Below, piece after piece: positions 52,761 through 64,000 of a DNA stretch of 64,000 nt. The stretch is from Xiphias gladius (lineage: Eukaryota; Chordata; Actinopteri; Istiophoriformes; Xiphiidae). Under the pieces are notes generated by a model. That model was not told where the DNA came from, made no database searches, and saw only the letters and a list, made by a program, of their open reading frames with translations. Within the stretch, counting starts at the first letter, position 1, and every line of letters begins with the position of its first letter. Made by a program: the position numbers and the translations under genes. Where the stretch lies: the NCBI RefSeq assembly GCF_016859285.1, contig NC_053400.1, forward strand, positions 18,200,546 through 18,264,545. The letters are read 5' to 3'.

Positions 52761-53776
52761 ACAGCTAGCGGACCATACGGAGATACTCACTGAATCTGAC
52801 AAAAAGTGTATTGGATTCGAGTCGCTGACGGCACCTTTAAAGACTAGACATAAGATTTGACATACGACTTGATTTAGTTTATTTCCAAAAAGCGACTTAA
52901 GTGGCCAATTCCACTGGCATGTAGACTACTTTTAAAATATTTGCATTGCAAACCAAGTTTTAAATTAGTTTTGTTAATTAGATCATTAACAATTACATCT
53001 CCACTGCACAAGTGTCAATAGGGACACTTTTTCTGGAAAGCGATAGTGCGGTTTTATTTTTTCAATGTTGTGGTTGCCACAAACTTCTAGTCACCCTTTG
53101 GTACTGGAATGGAGGCAGAAAATTCAGAGACAGAAGTGTCAAGATTTGGACTAAACTATCTGAATGGCCTGATATCACTAGAGCTAAGTGACATTTTTTC
53201 ATAATTTGGGAGAACCTACATTTCATTTACAAGAAATGGCTTTAAAATGTCAAAATGTTATTTTCTAATGATTTGTAAACATAAAGAAATGTTTAAAATA
53301 AAAATATACAGCATTTGTGAACAGGGTTCACTAATGTGTGAGTAATTTGCTTGGAAGGAAACTTTGATCCACTTTGCCCATTTAAATGTAGCATCTACAC
53401 ACTGGTTATGAATGCAGGCTTTACAAATGTTTTTCCACCACTTTTTTTTTCATTGAACGTGGCTCCTTCTCTTACTAGTTTCCCCAGTACTGTTGCTGGT
53501 TGATAAAATGCAATCAGTTTGAATGGGAGTGGGGGCGTCCAGAAGGGGACATGAGAGTTTGCGAACCACAGATTTAGACCAACTTTCATAAAACGGCCTT
53601 CTTTAGCAAACTAAACACTTGTGTGCTGCTTCAGAGTGAGATGTTAAGGTATGTATCATATTCAGCACTGCTTGATCCCAGTACATCTTAATGTATTATT
53701 GAGAAATTATGAACCAATACCATGCATTTGAATAATACAGCAATGAAGCATGCAAGAATGGGTTTTGACTTAAGAA

Positions 53777-53782
53777 TTTATT
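53777..53782 (-). terminator. Candidate poly(A) signal, copy B
   Basis: AATAAA on the minus strand about 260 bp below the stop codon at 54041. Confidence 0.5.
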
Positions 53783-54040
53783 TTACTGAACATAATATTA
53801 AAATAATGGCTGTACTGTAGTGGAATGTAAGTGACAGGCTGCTACCACTTTTTTCTTTTGGTCTTGGAAAAAGAGGTAACAGGTGCTGTGTGCAGGGTTT
53901 CTCAGACAGTAGCCATGTTAGAAGAGCAAACAGACTCAGTGGCCTGCACAGACGCATAAATATGCAGACAACTTGCATCTTATTAGTTTCTGCAATTGAT
54001 ATGACACATTTATGTGAGACGCTTCATTTAAGTTTTATAG

Positions 54041-56814
54041 TTATTGTTTGTTTGATGTGCCAGTTGATTCAAGTTCAAGTACGGTAAAGCGAGGCCGAGA
54101 AACCGATACAGAGAGGGCCTGTGAGTTGGACTGGTCTGACTGTAGCTGGTTAGATGATGTTGCATATACTGCAGGACCCTGGACACTCGATAAGGACACA
54201 GGGTTGTTGCTGATTTGCTGCACCTCAGAAGAATGGACACCACCATAGGCCCCGGGTGTTACTGTGGCTGTAGCCACTTTCTGGAAAAGTTGCTGGTGAC
54301 CAGCTGGAAAACAACACACAAACTCTTTGGGTGAACTAAACAAAAGATAACAAAAATTACATCATCACAAGAATATCAGCCCCATTAAACAGTCATTAAA
54401 AAAGGTGAAAATAGTTACAAAAAAAGTCTGTTCAGAGCGCTCCACGCTTTTACCTGGTACTACTGCAAACGAATTCCTGGGAGGACACTGTATCCCAAGG
54501 GAGCCAATGAACTCAGTGTTGCTTGTTAATTGTGGAGAAGCCACAATGAATCCCTGGGAAATAGAAACAGAGTCCATATTTTAACATACAGAACCAGTAC
54601 CCATGTAACAACCATTTCGGAAATTAAATGACAAGCTATAAGTTATTAAAAATAACTACATAAAATGATTCTAATAACATCATTACTTGGTTGTTGAAGA
54701 CCACAGGCTCTTCAGTTTCTGTTTTCAACTTCGGTGGTGAAGTCATCACTGCATTTCTCTGGAGAGGTGAAGGCTCCGCCTTACAATCTATTTGGTCGTT
54801 AGCTTTAAGAACATACAAAAGGATCAAAGTTGGATGCATCTTAACTTTTGTAAAATAAAATTTTAGCTGAGAATATGTGCTACAGCACACAGACATGCTA
54901 GCAGTCTAACTCAATCAATCTATTAGTACCACTATTTTTTTTAAATATCACTCAAATATCAATGTTATGACTAACTATTAATATTTAATCAAAAATAACA
55001 AGCCATTCTGAGTCGCAAAGTGTATTTGATGACAAGTTTTTACTAAACAGTTATTTCCATCTCAGTGGAGTACAAAAGCTGGATGTTTAAAAACCACAAC
55101 ACCAACATGTTCTTTAAGAAACGCTGTTACATACTCAGCTCTCCAACGTCATCTTCATCTTTACAGTGAACTTGTGAAGTTTGTTTCTGCCATGGCTCCA
55201 GCTCCTCCTCTTCACATTCCAGTAAAAGCTCAGATGTTGTGGACCTGAAACAGAAAACAGCAATGAATGACACACTTGGTTTCCGTAACATACAATAACC
55301 AGACAAATGTTTACTGATATCTTTCTAGTCTTCAACATTTTTACGTAATACTTCTTCCAAACAATGTACAAGTAATCCCCAAATTAAAGTCAAGTAATGT
55401 AGCAATAGAGGAAAAGAGGTGCAGCAAATCATTTGAGATTTTGTTGTTTTAGCAAGGATGTGCACACATGTAGCTATACTGACTCAATCAAATAAATAAA
55501 TAAGTACACTTAATGGTATTATTATTGTTCTTGCCACTGCTATTTATATTCTTATGATTGTGAGAAATGCCAAGCTCCCATTCAATGACTGATGAAGTAC
55601 ACAAGAATAACTTTGATTTTCTAAAAAACATTCTTGAAAATGAGCCTCATCAAAGACATACAGGTACCTCTGAGGAATTAGTGGTACGTAAACTTCTTCA
55701 TCACAGCTGTCATCTGCTCCTGATGTTTTCAGTTCAGTAGTTTCTGTGATGTTTTCCATATCACTATCCAAGTCAGATCTATTACATTAAAAAAACAAAA
55801 CAAAACATCCGATGATAGAATCAAATGAGACACAGAAACACAAATTACGATACAATATATGCTGTATAATATAGTATAAACTTACATTCTGTTCTTTACA
55901 CTGTTGCAATCATCCTCGTCAATAGTGACCTCCACCTCATCGAAACTGAAAATGACATGTCACAGTTAGGACAATGAATAAGACAGGGAGTGAAAATGTA
56001 TCTTAGGAAAGTCAATACAGTACACCAATGCTGGTGCCGTTTACCTCTGCAGTCATACAGAAAATAATTTTCTGACAATTCAAAAGTTGTTACAGCATGT
56101 GGACATTAATTGTATAATATGACACCAATGCAGTGAAACCCACAGGAACGCCTGTGAAATATAATGTGATCCAATGCAAAAGCCATGGAGTAACCCAGAG
56201 CATGCAAAGCAATAAAAAAAAACAAAAAAACATACAAGCAGTCTACATTGACGCAAAGTAACTGTCACGTTCCTGGTTCAATTCCGGCCAATTAGCTTCT
56301 AATGTCATCTACCTTTGTCATTCCCCATGTTTCCTTTCAAACACTGCTAATAGATTTAAGTAAAGGCAAATTTTTGGGGTTATTAAAAAAAAAAAGTATG
56401 CGGTAAAAGGATGTCAGACTAGGTCAAAACGTAGTATATAGCTGGACCACCCTTCTACGGACAGTAGCTAAGGTTTGTCCAAAAAGTAGCTAGATTTGTC
56501 GCGAAGTCCTTTTTTGAAAAAAAGTTGTTAAAGGCATGTGAAAAGTCTGTAAATCTTGTGACAAAAGTACTAAATTGGCACTGCCTATAAACACCCCCCG
56601 ATGAAGTAATAGAACCTGTTTGCGCCAGTTCATTTTAAAAGTTTTTTTAAATTTTTTGGCTGGACCGTTGTTAAGGCCCAGCCAAAAAAAACAAAGCAAG
56701 GTTATGATTACTTACCTTTCAGAGGCTGATACATGTCTAAGACTTGATAGTGCGGTAGGCTCTTGTATGCAAGCTCTAGTAGAGGTCATCGTTATTGAGG
56801 ATCTCTTTTCATGC
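54041..56814 (-). CDS. znf280d-like N-terminal module, copy B (intact, 7 exons; 5' part elsewhere)
   Basis: Exons in transcript order: 56716-56814, 55886-55945, 55668-55778, 55135-55244, 54687-54802, 54454-54553, 54041-54303. All borders are AG/GT and phases agree, giving about 286 residues after an incoming split codon. Two basic or acidic linker exons (EKRSSITMTST; FDEVEVTIDEDDCN) and an acidic exon (ISDLDSDMENITETTELK) precede [54 protein letters not shown] and AGHQQLFQKVATATVTPG. The last four exons parallel znf280d exons 1-4 exon for exon, in the same phases, but the protein stops before any zinc finger. The first exon starts mid-codon, so upstream exons are required; the nearest candidates are those of the THAP gene. 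Function is unknown; a protein-interaction role is the simplest guess. Confidence 0.6.
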
Positions 56815-57389
56815 CTGTAAAAAGAAACCTTATCATTAGACACAAAATCTCATCTGGACAATTTTTATCATGCAAATGTACCCTTGGCCTGATAAAAAAA
56901 ACCTGAGTTACAGATCAACCTGTTTCACGTTTACCTGGTTGATTTTGTCTGAGTGTGTCAGTGGTGAAAGCAGGTATTACAGACAAAACAAAGCACAAAT
57001 CTAATTTTTAAGCAGACAACTATCTCAGTCATAATTATTATAGAAAGTAATTCTAAAAGCTGTGGATTAGACTGAGGAATCTGGACATTGATTAAGCAAA
57101 CACTCATTTCCTCTGAATTTTACAAATGCAATTTTTTCAAGTTTGTACCAAAAACTGTTTGCAGAGTCAGCAGATGTTAATATCATATGTATTTGCCAAA
57201 TATGCCAAATCAAACCGAAACTACCTGCATGGCTAGAGAGTTGGGGATTAGTAGGAACATTTTTTTTTCAACAAACTTTAAGTGCAAACACAAATGTTTG
57301 TGTCTTCAAACAAAAAATAGTAAAGATAAAAATATATGCGTACCATGAAACCAACTGTGTAGAGCATAAGTGAAATACAGACTTCAATG

Positions 57390-58950
57390 TTAACTTTAAA
57401 AGACTGTAATTATAAATCTCTCTAATTGTTTGAAACCTAGCTGTGTCAGTCAGAATTTAAAACCACTCACAACCTGGATGGTAGTTTCATTAAACATTTC
57501 ATGAACAGCATAGTCTTAAAGCTAGTATTCCAAATTTGAAACCTACATTGGGAGTCTTATGCTTACTATGCTAAGCTTGTATACTAAACCACCTCATGAC
57601 CCCACAGTGGAACGACTTCTATAATTGAAGCTGTCAGTCACCATTGAGCCTTTAAAACATGTTTAGAGTTCTGGGCAGTAAGGTAAAAGGGCCCTGTACC
57701 TTTTAAAGATCTTTTACTTCTTGGTGTACTTTGAAGTCCACAGCTCTTAGTCAATCAGTCAACAAATCTATTATTAAGGGTTTTCCTGAATAAATTTTTT
57801 TTTTTAATGATAAGTAATTTTTTTTTGTGGGTCTTTTTAAGGTAAATGAGTTACTTGGCAATGGTTGTAAAAATCAGTCACATTCCCGATATCACAATAC
57901 CATTTAGAAATATGACAAAAAATACAAGGTATGGGACTTCCCGGAAATCAAGGCACGCGGTTTCATTGTATAGACAAAAGCTTTAAATGTCTTTATTGAT
58001 GTTTTATTTTGTGCTAAAAGATGAGGATACATGGAAGGACAGTTGAAAAAGAAAAAAAAAAAAACACAGTAATGCATATAAAAACATAATATATATATAC
58101 ACACACATACAAATATTAGAATAGTCCTTATTAAATTATTACCAAACATATCATGTAAATATTTAGAAGATCAATTTTATCCCGCTGAAAATACAATAGA
58201 GTTAGTCTAGGAGTGACTTGGACAGGAACTTAAAGTACCGACATCCCAGTCAAACAGCAGCCTACCAGACCCTGGACGGGGGCCTACCTGCCACAGGTCT
58301 GACATCATCCTGGTCAATATATTAATTTATTATTTATTGAAGGTCCCATGGGGAGTTAAATTTCCTGGAAGACAAAGCATCTTCAGTGGTGACCTCATAC
58401 TCCATTAGCAGGTGCAACCAAAAAGCTCACCTAATAAAGTCATAATTTATTTTTCAACAACCTCACGTCTACCATTTGTATCATATTAACCTCCCTGTCT
58501 CTCTTTAAAAGGTTTAAATTCTAAGCTTCACTAATCTTTTTTTTTTTTTTTTAAATAAAACTTACTTAAATTACTGTGTTAAAGGGGTTTCTTGCACTGA
58601 TCACCCACAGAAAATTATCATTCTTCTCTGCATCTCTGGAGGCTAGGGGCTTCAGACAATTTGCTAAGTTTCTCCAGACTTGTTGGTTGTTAGGCCAGCC
58701 CACTTCTTTCAAACTCAACATGCCCAGTTTAAGGCGAGCTTTCCCTTGAAAAAATTGTAGTCTCCCAACCAACATCAGATTACCAGATTGATGTCACATG
58801 AGTAATTTTATTGGATTGCCATGGTTTCCCCTTGATCCAGAGATGACTTTATACGACAGTTAGACATGCTGATTAGTACTTCCCATTACAAGTAAACAGA
58901 CTAGGTTGTGTAAAATTAGTTCCCATGTATGAGAAGTTTAGCCTGTGCTT
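57390..58950. other. Interval between copy B and the THAP gene
   Basis: AT-rich intronic or intergenic DNA with poly(T)/(A) runs near 57796, 58050 and 58538. No supported coding exon and no counterpart of the 49918-50028 exon. Confidence 0.5.
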
Positions 58951-58960
58951 GATGCCTCAC

Positions 58961-59027
58961 CTGGACCATGATGATAGAGCGCCTTTCTCTCTTCCCCTCG
59001 ACATGGCCTTCATTTTCTTCTGAGGAT
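58961..59027 (-). other. Candidate linker exon between the THAP exons and copy B
   Basis: 67 bp bounded by ttaaag| and cag|gtgagg. Two frames are open. Reading with two leading bases fits a donor at 59663 and the first exon of copy B (both splits leave sense codons). Reading with one leading base gives SSEENEGHVEGKRERRSIIMVQ, a more natural acidic/basic linker, but then does not fit copy B. Support is only splice signals and openness. Confidence 0.35.
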
Positions 59028-59618
59028 CTTTAAAGTAAAAGCAAAATTGTTACAAGAAAATATTTATTATTTCGTACCAAGATTTCAATTTCTGACTCAT
59101 TAATGCAATTCAGAGTAAATCACAAAGTAATTTCTGGTGATTACTTGAGTGACATGATGAATACAAACTAAACTACAGTGATCTAAAGGGGCCTGACACA
59201 ACAAACCCAGCTCAAAGCAAACAGCCAACTTTTGCATTGTTTCTTGTCTCATGTTAAAAGCTGCACTTTAACACACAGCTGACATCCAGCTGACCAGCAA
59301 CATACACATACAAATAATATTACAAAGAAATTTTTTTTTAAATGTTTGTGGTTCATTTGACTGGTGGTGCAGATAAGGATGTTTTTATGAAACCAGTTGA
59401 TTCAGGGTATGTCTACATAAATCTAAACTGGTTTGTGCATGTGCACATAATTTCACAATTATGAAGGTGATTTATTATATGGGACCATGCGTACAAATCT
59501 GAAAAAAATAAAGTGCATGCATATTTCTGCCTTTATGAGTACAGTGTTTTGGTCTTGTATCTACCCAATTTGATCAATCCAGCCCCTGAGAAACACGAGA
59601 CATAACAACTAACACTGT

Positions 59619-62600
59619 TTAGTTCTTGATGATGAGTCCAGGAAAAATAAAGCAACCATCACCTGCAATGTGAAGTGGAGTTGCGTCCAGCTGTTGGTGG
59701 ACCCCCTTTGCATAGATTCCTTCCTGCTCAGACCTGATCATCTGTTTCTTTTCTGAGTTGAAGTATGCCTTTTGAATTTCAAAAAAAGTTTTATTCCCCA
59801 TGAAATTCAGGTGCAGATGTTTGGCCCATTTTTTAAAGTATGTAAAGGTGCCTCCGGAAAAAAGGATGGCAAGAGCTGTAAGAAGGTGGATTTCAGGAAA
59901 CGCCTCCCAAAGGTGAGGTGATGACATCCATGTGCCCCTGTGTCCACCAAGGCAGCTCCACCTCACCTTCTTCTGTGCACCACAGTGAGACACCTTCTTT
60001 TTGGTTATGGTCTGTCCACATGTCTGACACTTCTTAAACAGCTCCATCAAACAACTGTCGTTCACAATAGTCTTTGACTGACTCAAGTCTTTTTCTGTGT
60101 TCTTGTCCGATTTTGATGCTGTTGTCCAGCTAAATTCAGACTCTTGGTGAAAGCTCTCATTCAGACGATCAACAGATGCCAAGCTGTACACATTTTCAAT
60201 GGGATCAGCTGGTGGAGGGGACTGGGATGAAGTGCGTGGAGCTCCTGAGGAAATCTGGGATAACAGAGACAGATGTATAATTCGAAATTAGTTAAAAGTA
60301 GCCGAAACTCATCTGAATAGGGTTCACAATTCCTGTAAGTGTTATACTTACAGGAATTAGCAGGGAAGGAGAAGGTGATGCAGTATCCACACCAGTACCT
60401 TGAACACCCAAGAAAGAAGCTTGTGAAGATGTAGTCGGACCCTTGAGTAAAAACAGTGATTGTTAAACTAGCAGAACAAATTAAAAAATAACATACTAAA
60501 TTTAGAATCAAGGGTAGCAGTCTAATTTACTAGTATACATATAAGTAACTCTTTCCTGACACAAATTAACCACATGTTAACTCATCAAAACAGAAAACCA
60601 AATTTTAATAACATAGGGTTACTACATCATACTTACTGAAGTCGGCACAGAGGCCCATTGCAACATGCTGTCCACGCTGGAACCTGAAACCACTGAGGTA
60701 GAGGCTTGAGCATCTGTACTGGGAGCCTTCGGCTAGTTTAAAACAAAAAGCAGTTTGACATAAGCCCACTTGCTAGTCAGATTTGACAGACATTTCCCAC
60801 AAATTTCACTTTGGAACACAAAGTGCCTCTTGTGCCTCTCAGGTACTGCCATTACACTTGAGTCACTGAGGTAAATGTTTGGAAAAACCCACAAGGTCAT
60901 TTAAAAATACTTATCCTTGCTCTGACGGTACGTGAAAAATCATCATAAAATCATCTGGATGAAAAATTGTTCGGTTTGCTTCACAATAAGAAATATTTTA
61001 ACCCATCTCTCAAGTTGAGTCCTGTTTTCTGATCCAAACAAAGATGGTATCCTGAAAGTACATATATTCATACTAAACATGTACAACCTGAAACAATACT
61101 TGAACATTTCATTATCGGTTACATTGTCTGACTAGATTGGTGTTACATTGTATTAATGTATATATTTATACAAAGTCACCAGTCACCATATTTTTCTGGT
61201 GTCATACAAAATGAGCCAGTAGATGTGTTATTTCAGCACTCTGGACTCTGATCATTTCAGAGCAGTAGCAAGTATTCTACAATTTTTTTTTCCCCCAGGG
61301 TTTTTCAAAGATTAAGTGTAATTTATTTTTAAACGGGATGCTTAACTCTTGACTCGCATTTAATGGTAACACACGAGAGGCACAAACTCTGGCTAACTTT
61401 TCCCGTCAGGTTTGAACGCCATGTATCTGTTACCGCGGAGTATCGGGCGAAGTGCTGAGTTCAGTCATGAGAGTGTATCGTCGATCCTGGATTACTGACT
61501 GGGCAAAGAGGGTCCCTGGGCCCCGGGGCAAAGAGGGTAACTGCCCAGAGGCCCCAGGGACAGAACCCATCTGGGTCCTCATGAAATGATTAATGGCAAA
61601 TTTATCAGAAAATTGCACCACTGAAGCACAACATCAACCATGACGGGCCCTTCATTTTGTACCAGGGCCAGAGCGCCAAAAATCCCGTTTTAAGACTTTG
61701 ACTGTTTTACTATATATTGTGCTCGTTTGTAGTAATGTTGTGTTTCATCTAACCGCCCCCCCCCTGTTGGTCGAGTAATTAACTGACAGAAAACTTCGGG
61801 CAAGGTAATATTATTCCATCATAAGCATACGGCAAGTGTACAATAAACTATTATTTTAGTCTTCAATATTTATTGATTGTTTAGTCTATTAAAAAAAAAA
61901 GGGGTCCAAACCCAAAGACGTTGAGTTTACAACTAAAGAAAACTGGGGAACTACGGCTTCTTTTGTCGGTTGGGGGGGGCGGGCGTAGCTGGGTCACCCT
62001 TTCGCCCCCCCCAGTCGACTCCCGAACCCAGTGCCGTTGAAAACCCCGAGGTTTTCCCGACTGCCCGCCACGGTGCTCTCGGCCACAGTTTGCAACGCGC
62101 CGCGTCCTTAGCTGGGAACAGACTGTAACTCCACCCGGTGGGAAGTTTCCTTTCCACGGCCCTTGCACGCCGATGCGACGCGAGCGGACATCACGATGAG
62201 TAAAACAAACGTTTCTTAGCTCAACCAAAGCCACCACTCGCGAATTCACTGCGAAATGAATTTTGCCGGTTGACTCTCGTAAACACGCCGTCCCTGGCAG
62301 AAACCGTTGCTCACTGGGTGTTGTAGGATTTTCCAGTGTGAGGCAGATTACAGGTAATACAGTTTTTTCCTCCGGTTTCTCTGGTTCGTACTGCACCAAA
62401 CTTCAACAATTTGTGCCTAGTTTCAACAAACGACCTGGTCTCTCGCGGCCGAATTGCTGTTAAAAGACAAGACACATTGTAGCTTTCTAGCCAACGTTAT
62501 CTACATAATGCAACCTTTTACAGGTAAAATAAAGTATTTACCTCTGTTCGGCTGCTGTCACCTGCGGGCAGAGATGTGCTGGGGTCCTCTTGCTGTCTTC

Positions 62601-62892
62601 CAGAGAAAACAGACGGAATCACATTGTACTTGAGGATTTTTCGTGGCGTTGTTTTCATAAGTTCTGCCTGTATGTCCGGTTCGTAATCGTGCGGTTTAAA
62701 ATGCTGGCTGCAGACTCGTATATTGCCGTATTTGTTTACTGGTGTGTTTTCGTCAAATTTGGGGTTCTGTATGGCCTTTAACCACTTTCTGCATCGCTCC
62801 GGGTCTCTTGTAGGCAGAGAGTGGAATACGACTCCCCGGGACCTGGCCTTCTTGTAGCCCTTACAGCCTGGCACAGAGCACATCCCCGGCAT
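59619..62892 (-). CDS. THAP-domain protein with transposase-like Cys-rich region, 4 exons
   Basis: Exons in transcript order: 62542-62892, 60637-60732, 60352-60441, 59619-60254. With the stop at 59619 it encodes 390 aa. The N-terminus is a THAP zinc-finger DNA-binding domain (about residues 3-90): C5 and C9 in MCSVPGC, then FHSLPTRDPERCRKWLKAI, VCSQHF and a C-terminal TPRKIL. Two Ser/Thr-rich linker exons follow. The last exon has a CQTCGQT...RWSCLGGHRGTW Cys-rich motif, then HLLTALAILFSGGTF and FMGNKTFFEIQKAYF, ending just after AGDG. That layout resembles the N-terminal half of THAP-containing transposase-like proteins frequent in fish; the catalytic half is absent, so transposition is unlikely. 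An alternative end splices out at 59663 (CAG|GTGATG) towards 58961-59027 and copy B. A domesticated DNA-binding protein is the likely role. Confidence 0.7.
61430..61700. repeat. GC-rich inverted-repeat element, MITE-like
   Basis: Contains ggtccctgggccccggggc facing gcccagaggccccagggac, able to form a hairpin. Resembles short GC-rich fish repeats. It lies in the first intron of the THAP gene. Confidence 0.35.
61960..62300. other. GC-rich segment in THAP gene intron 1
   Basis: Markedly GC- and CpG-rich relative to its surroundings, with G and C homopolymer runs. A minus-strand open frame (61881-62399) crosses it but shows no recognisable domain. It may be a CpG-island shore of the THAP promoter or an unrecognised repeat. 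Confidence 0.35.
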
Positions 62893-63059
62893 CGTTGCAA
62901 AAACAAAAACCGCCCACGGTTGAAAAGAAACGAGGAATTATAGACTGGCGACTGCCACCATTTCTGAGATGTTTGTAGTACAGTGACCAACAGTCTACTC
63001 CAGCAATTGGAGAACGTGACCCCTAATCGTAAACACGAGTGTGGAGACGTTGCCGCTAT

Positions 63060-63078
63060 GCGTTCTGGGAAGTGTAGT
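63060..63078. promoter_or_regulatory. ZNF143/THAP11-type motif upstream of the THAP gene
   Basis: GCGTTCTGGGAAGTGTAGT matches the reverse form of the vertebrate ACTACAnTTCCCAGAATGC promoter motif (bound by ZNF143 and THAP11) with one mismatch. It lies about 170 bp upstream of the start codon at 62892. It marks this side as the promoter. Binding is inferred. Confidence 0.6.
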
Positions 63079-63084
63079 CATCGT

Positions 63085-64000
63085 TTTGTTTTTTGTTTTG
63101 TTTTTTTAGGGGTCAAAATGTAGTAGATTGGGAGGAGAGAGAGAGTAATAGTGAAGATGTCGGATTACTGAACAGGCCCAAGGGACTCTGGTAGCCCTTG
63201 GACCAGAGCCTTCATATGAATTTACTGTCAATAATTCTTTTTGGAAAGTCAATCAAGTGACCCCCAAAAGACACAGATCGACCACACAGAGACGCGAAAC
63301 AAAAAATAAAGAGATAAAAAAAAAACAACCACAAAGAGACTGTTTCAGTCTGGAGGGCCTTGCTTTTAATTAAAGTAAAGTGAAATACAAACATGCAGGG
63401 AGTTGGTTTCCCATTTTGCTGACACACGTGCGCTCATTCATGCAGGTCAAGTGATACCAACTGCACAAGGGTCCGAAAAAAACCAATGGGCCATGACCAG
63501 TAAGAGTTCATGCAGGGCAAGTTGATCGACCAGTCACTGGTAGGTCCGGGTCTGGACGTACCAGTGCCCTATTATGAGACACTTGGCTGAGGTACTTGTG
63601 GCTAGCGAGCCATGTAGCCAGCTGCGTTGAACTAAACCGCTACGGTGACATCGGAGGCTGTTTCAAGTTAAGTGTCCGGTACTAACTTTAATATAAAAAT
63701 CTGAAAAAACCAACATGATCATACACTTGTCCTTTTTCCCTGTAGCCATTGTTGCTGCTTGGCGCTCAGCTGTTTTTTTAATAATCCACTATGAGATTTG
63801 TTTTCATCAAGAAAACACATCTACTAATGTTAGGTCAACACAATTGACAGGCTGTTTATAAATTGTTCATCATGGGTTCCAATGTGTTTGTGCCCAGCAC
63901 AGACTTTTTCGTTTCAGCCACTCACTGCTCATTGAGCTATCACTAATGCTAGCTAATGTCAACTTTTACTGTAGCTGACTGGCTAATGTCAAGTGCTGTG
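63085..64000. other. Upstream of the THAP gene, no gene seen
   Basis: AT-rich DNA with short poly(A) and GA tracts. No supported coding exon or RNA gene before the window ends. Confidence 0.5.

Larger units (their letters stand above)
53377..57385. repeat. Tandem segmental duplication, copy B
   Basis: Direct-orientation partner of 45505-49765. It keeps all seven znf280d-like exons with intact splice sites. The leader-adjacent exon (49918-50028 in copy A) is outside the duplicated unit and has no counterpart here. Confidence 0.85.

Noticed and set aside
46139-57000. Copies A and B as two complete extra znf280d paralogues
   Set aside because: Neither has any zinc-finger exon. Both stop after the exon equivalent to znf280d exon 4, and copy A has broken exons.
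61881-62399. 172-codon open frame on the minus strand across the GC-rich segment
   Set aside because: No recognisable domain. The length is expected in GC-rich DNA with few stop codons, and it lies inside an intron of the THAP gene.

Overview
The window is vertebrate nuclear DNA, almost certainly from a ray-finned (teleost) fish. Genes are split into many short exons with GT-AG introns, the sequence is AT-rich with microsatellites, and the repeats are of fish type: non-autonomous hAT-like elements with CAGTGGTGGA ends, a Tc1 fossil, a DIRS-like retroelement and an RTE-like LINE tail. The gene order rfx7 - tex9 - mns1 - znf280d matches human 15q21.3 (RFX7-TEX9-MNS1-ZNF280D).

Layout. 9-18590 (-): rfx7, nine coding exons, about 1453 aa, including what looks like a U12-type AT-AC intron inside the RFX DNA-binding domain. 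18770-20570: repeat-rich spacer. 20621-25878 (+): tex9, 12 coding exons, 411 aa. 26109-31083 (-): mns1, 10 coding exons, 497 aa, tail-to-tail with tex9 (230 bp between stop codons). 33480-41329 (-): znf280d, 17 coding exons, 859 aa. I rebuilt all four models by following splice phase and homology; every exon junction keeps frame.

41.3-64 kb is the accessory part. Exons related to the N-terminal, non-zinc-finger part of znf280d occur there in two tandem copies: A (about 45.5-49.8 kb) and B (about 53.4-57.4 kb). Copy A lies downstream of a leader exon (52342-52523) of a repetitive fish type, with compatible phases, and appears decayed. Copy B is intact and lies downstream of a THAP-domain gene (59619-62892). 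A phase-compatible path joins THAP exons to copy B, so the region looks like one or two lineage-specific chimeric genes built from znf280d exons and transposon-type leader or DNA-binding exons. Between the copies are a P2X7 cytoplasmic-domain-like pseudogene and a degenerate DIRS-like retroelement.

Functional theme: tex9 and mns1 are coiled-coil genes linked to cilia or flagella, and each has an X-box-like RFX site just upstream of its start. They sit beside rfx7, which encodes an RFX-family factor.
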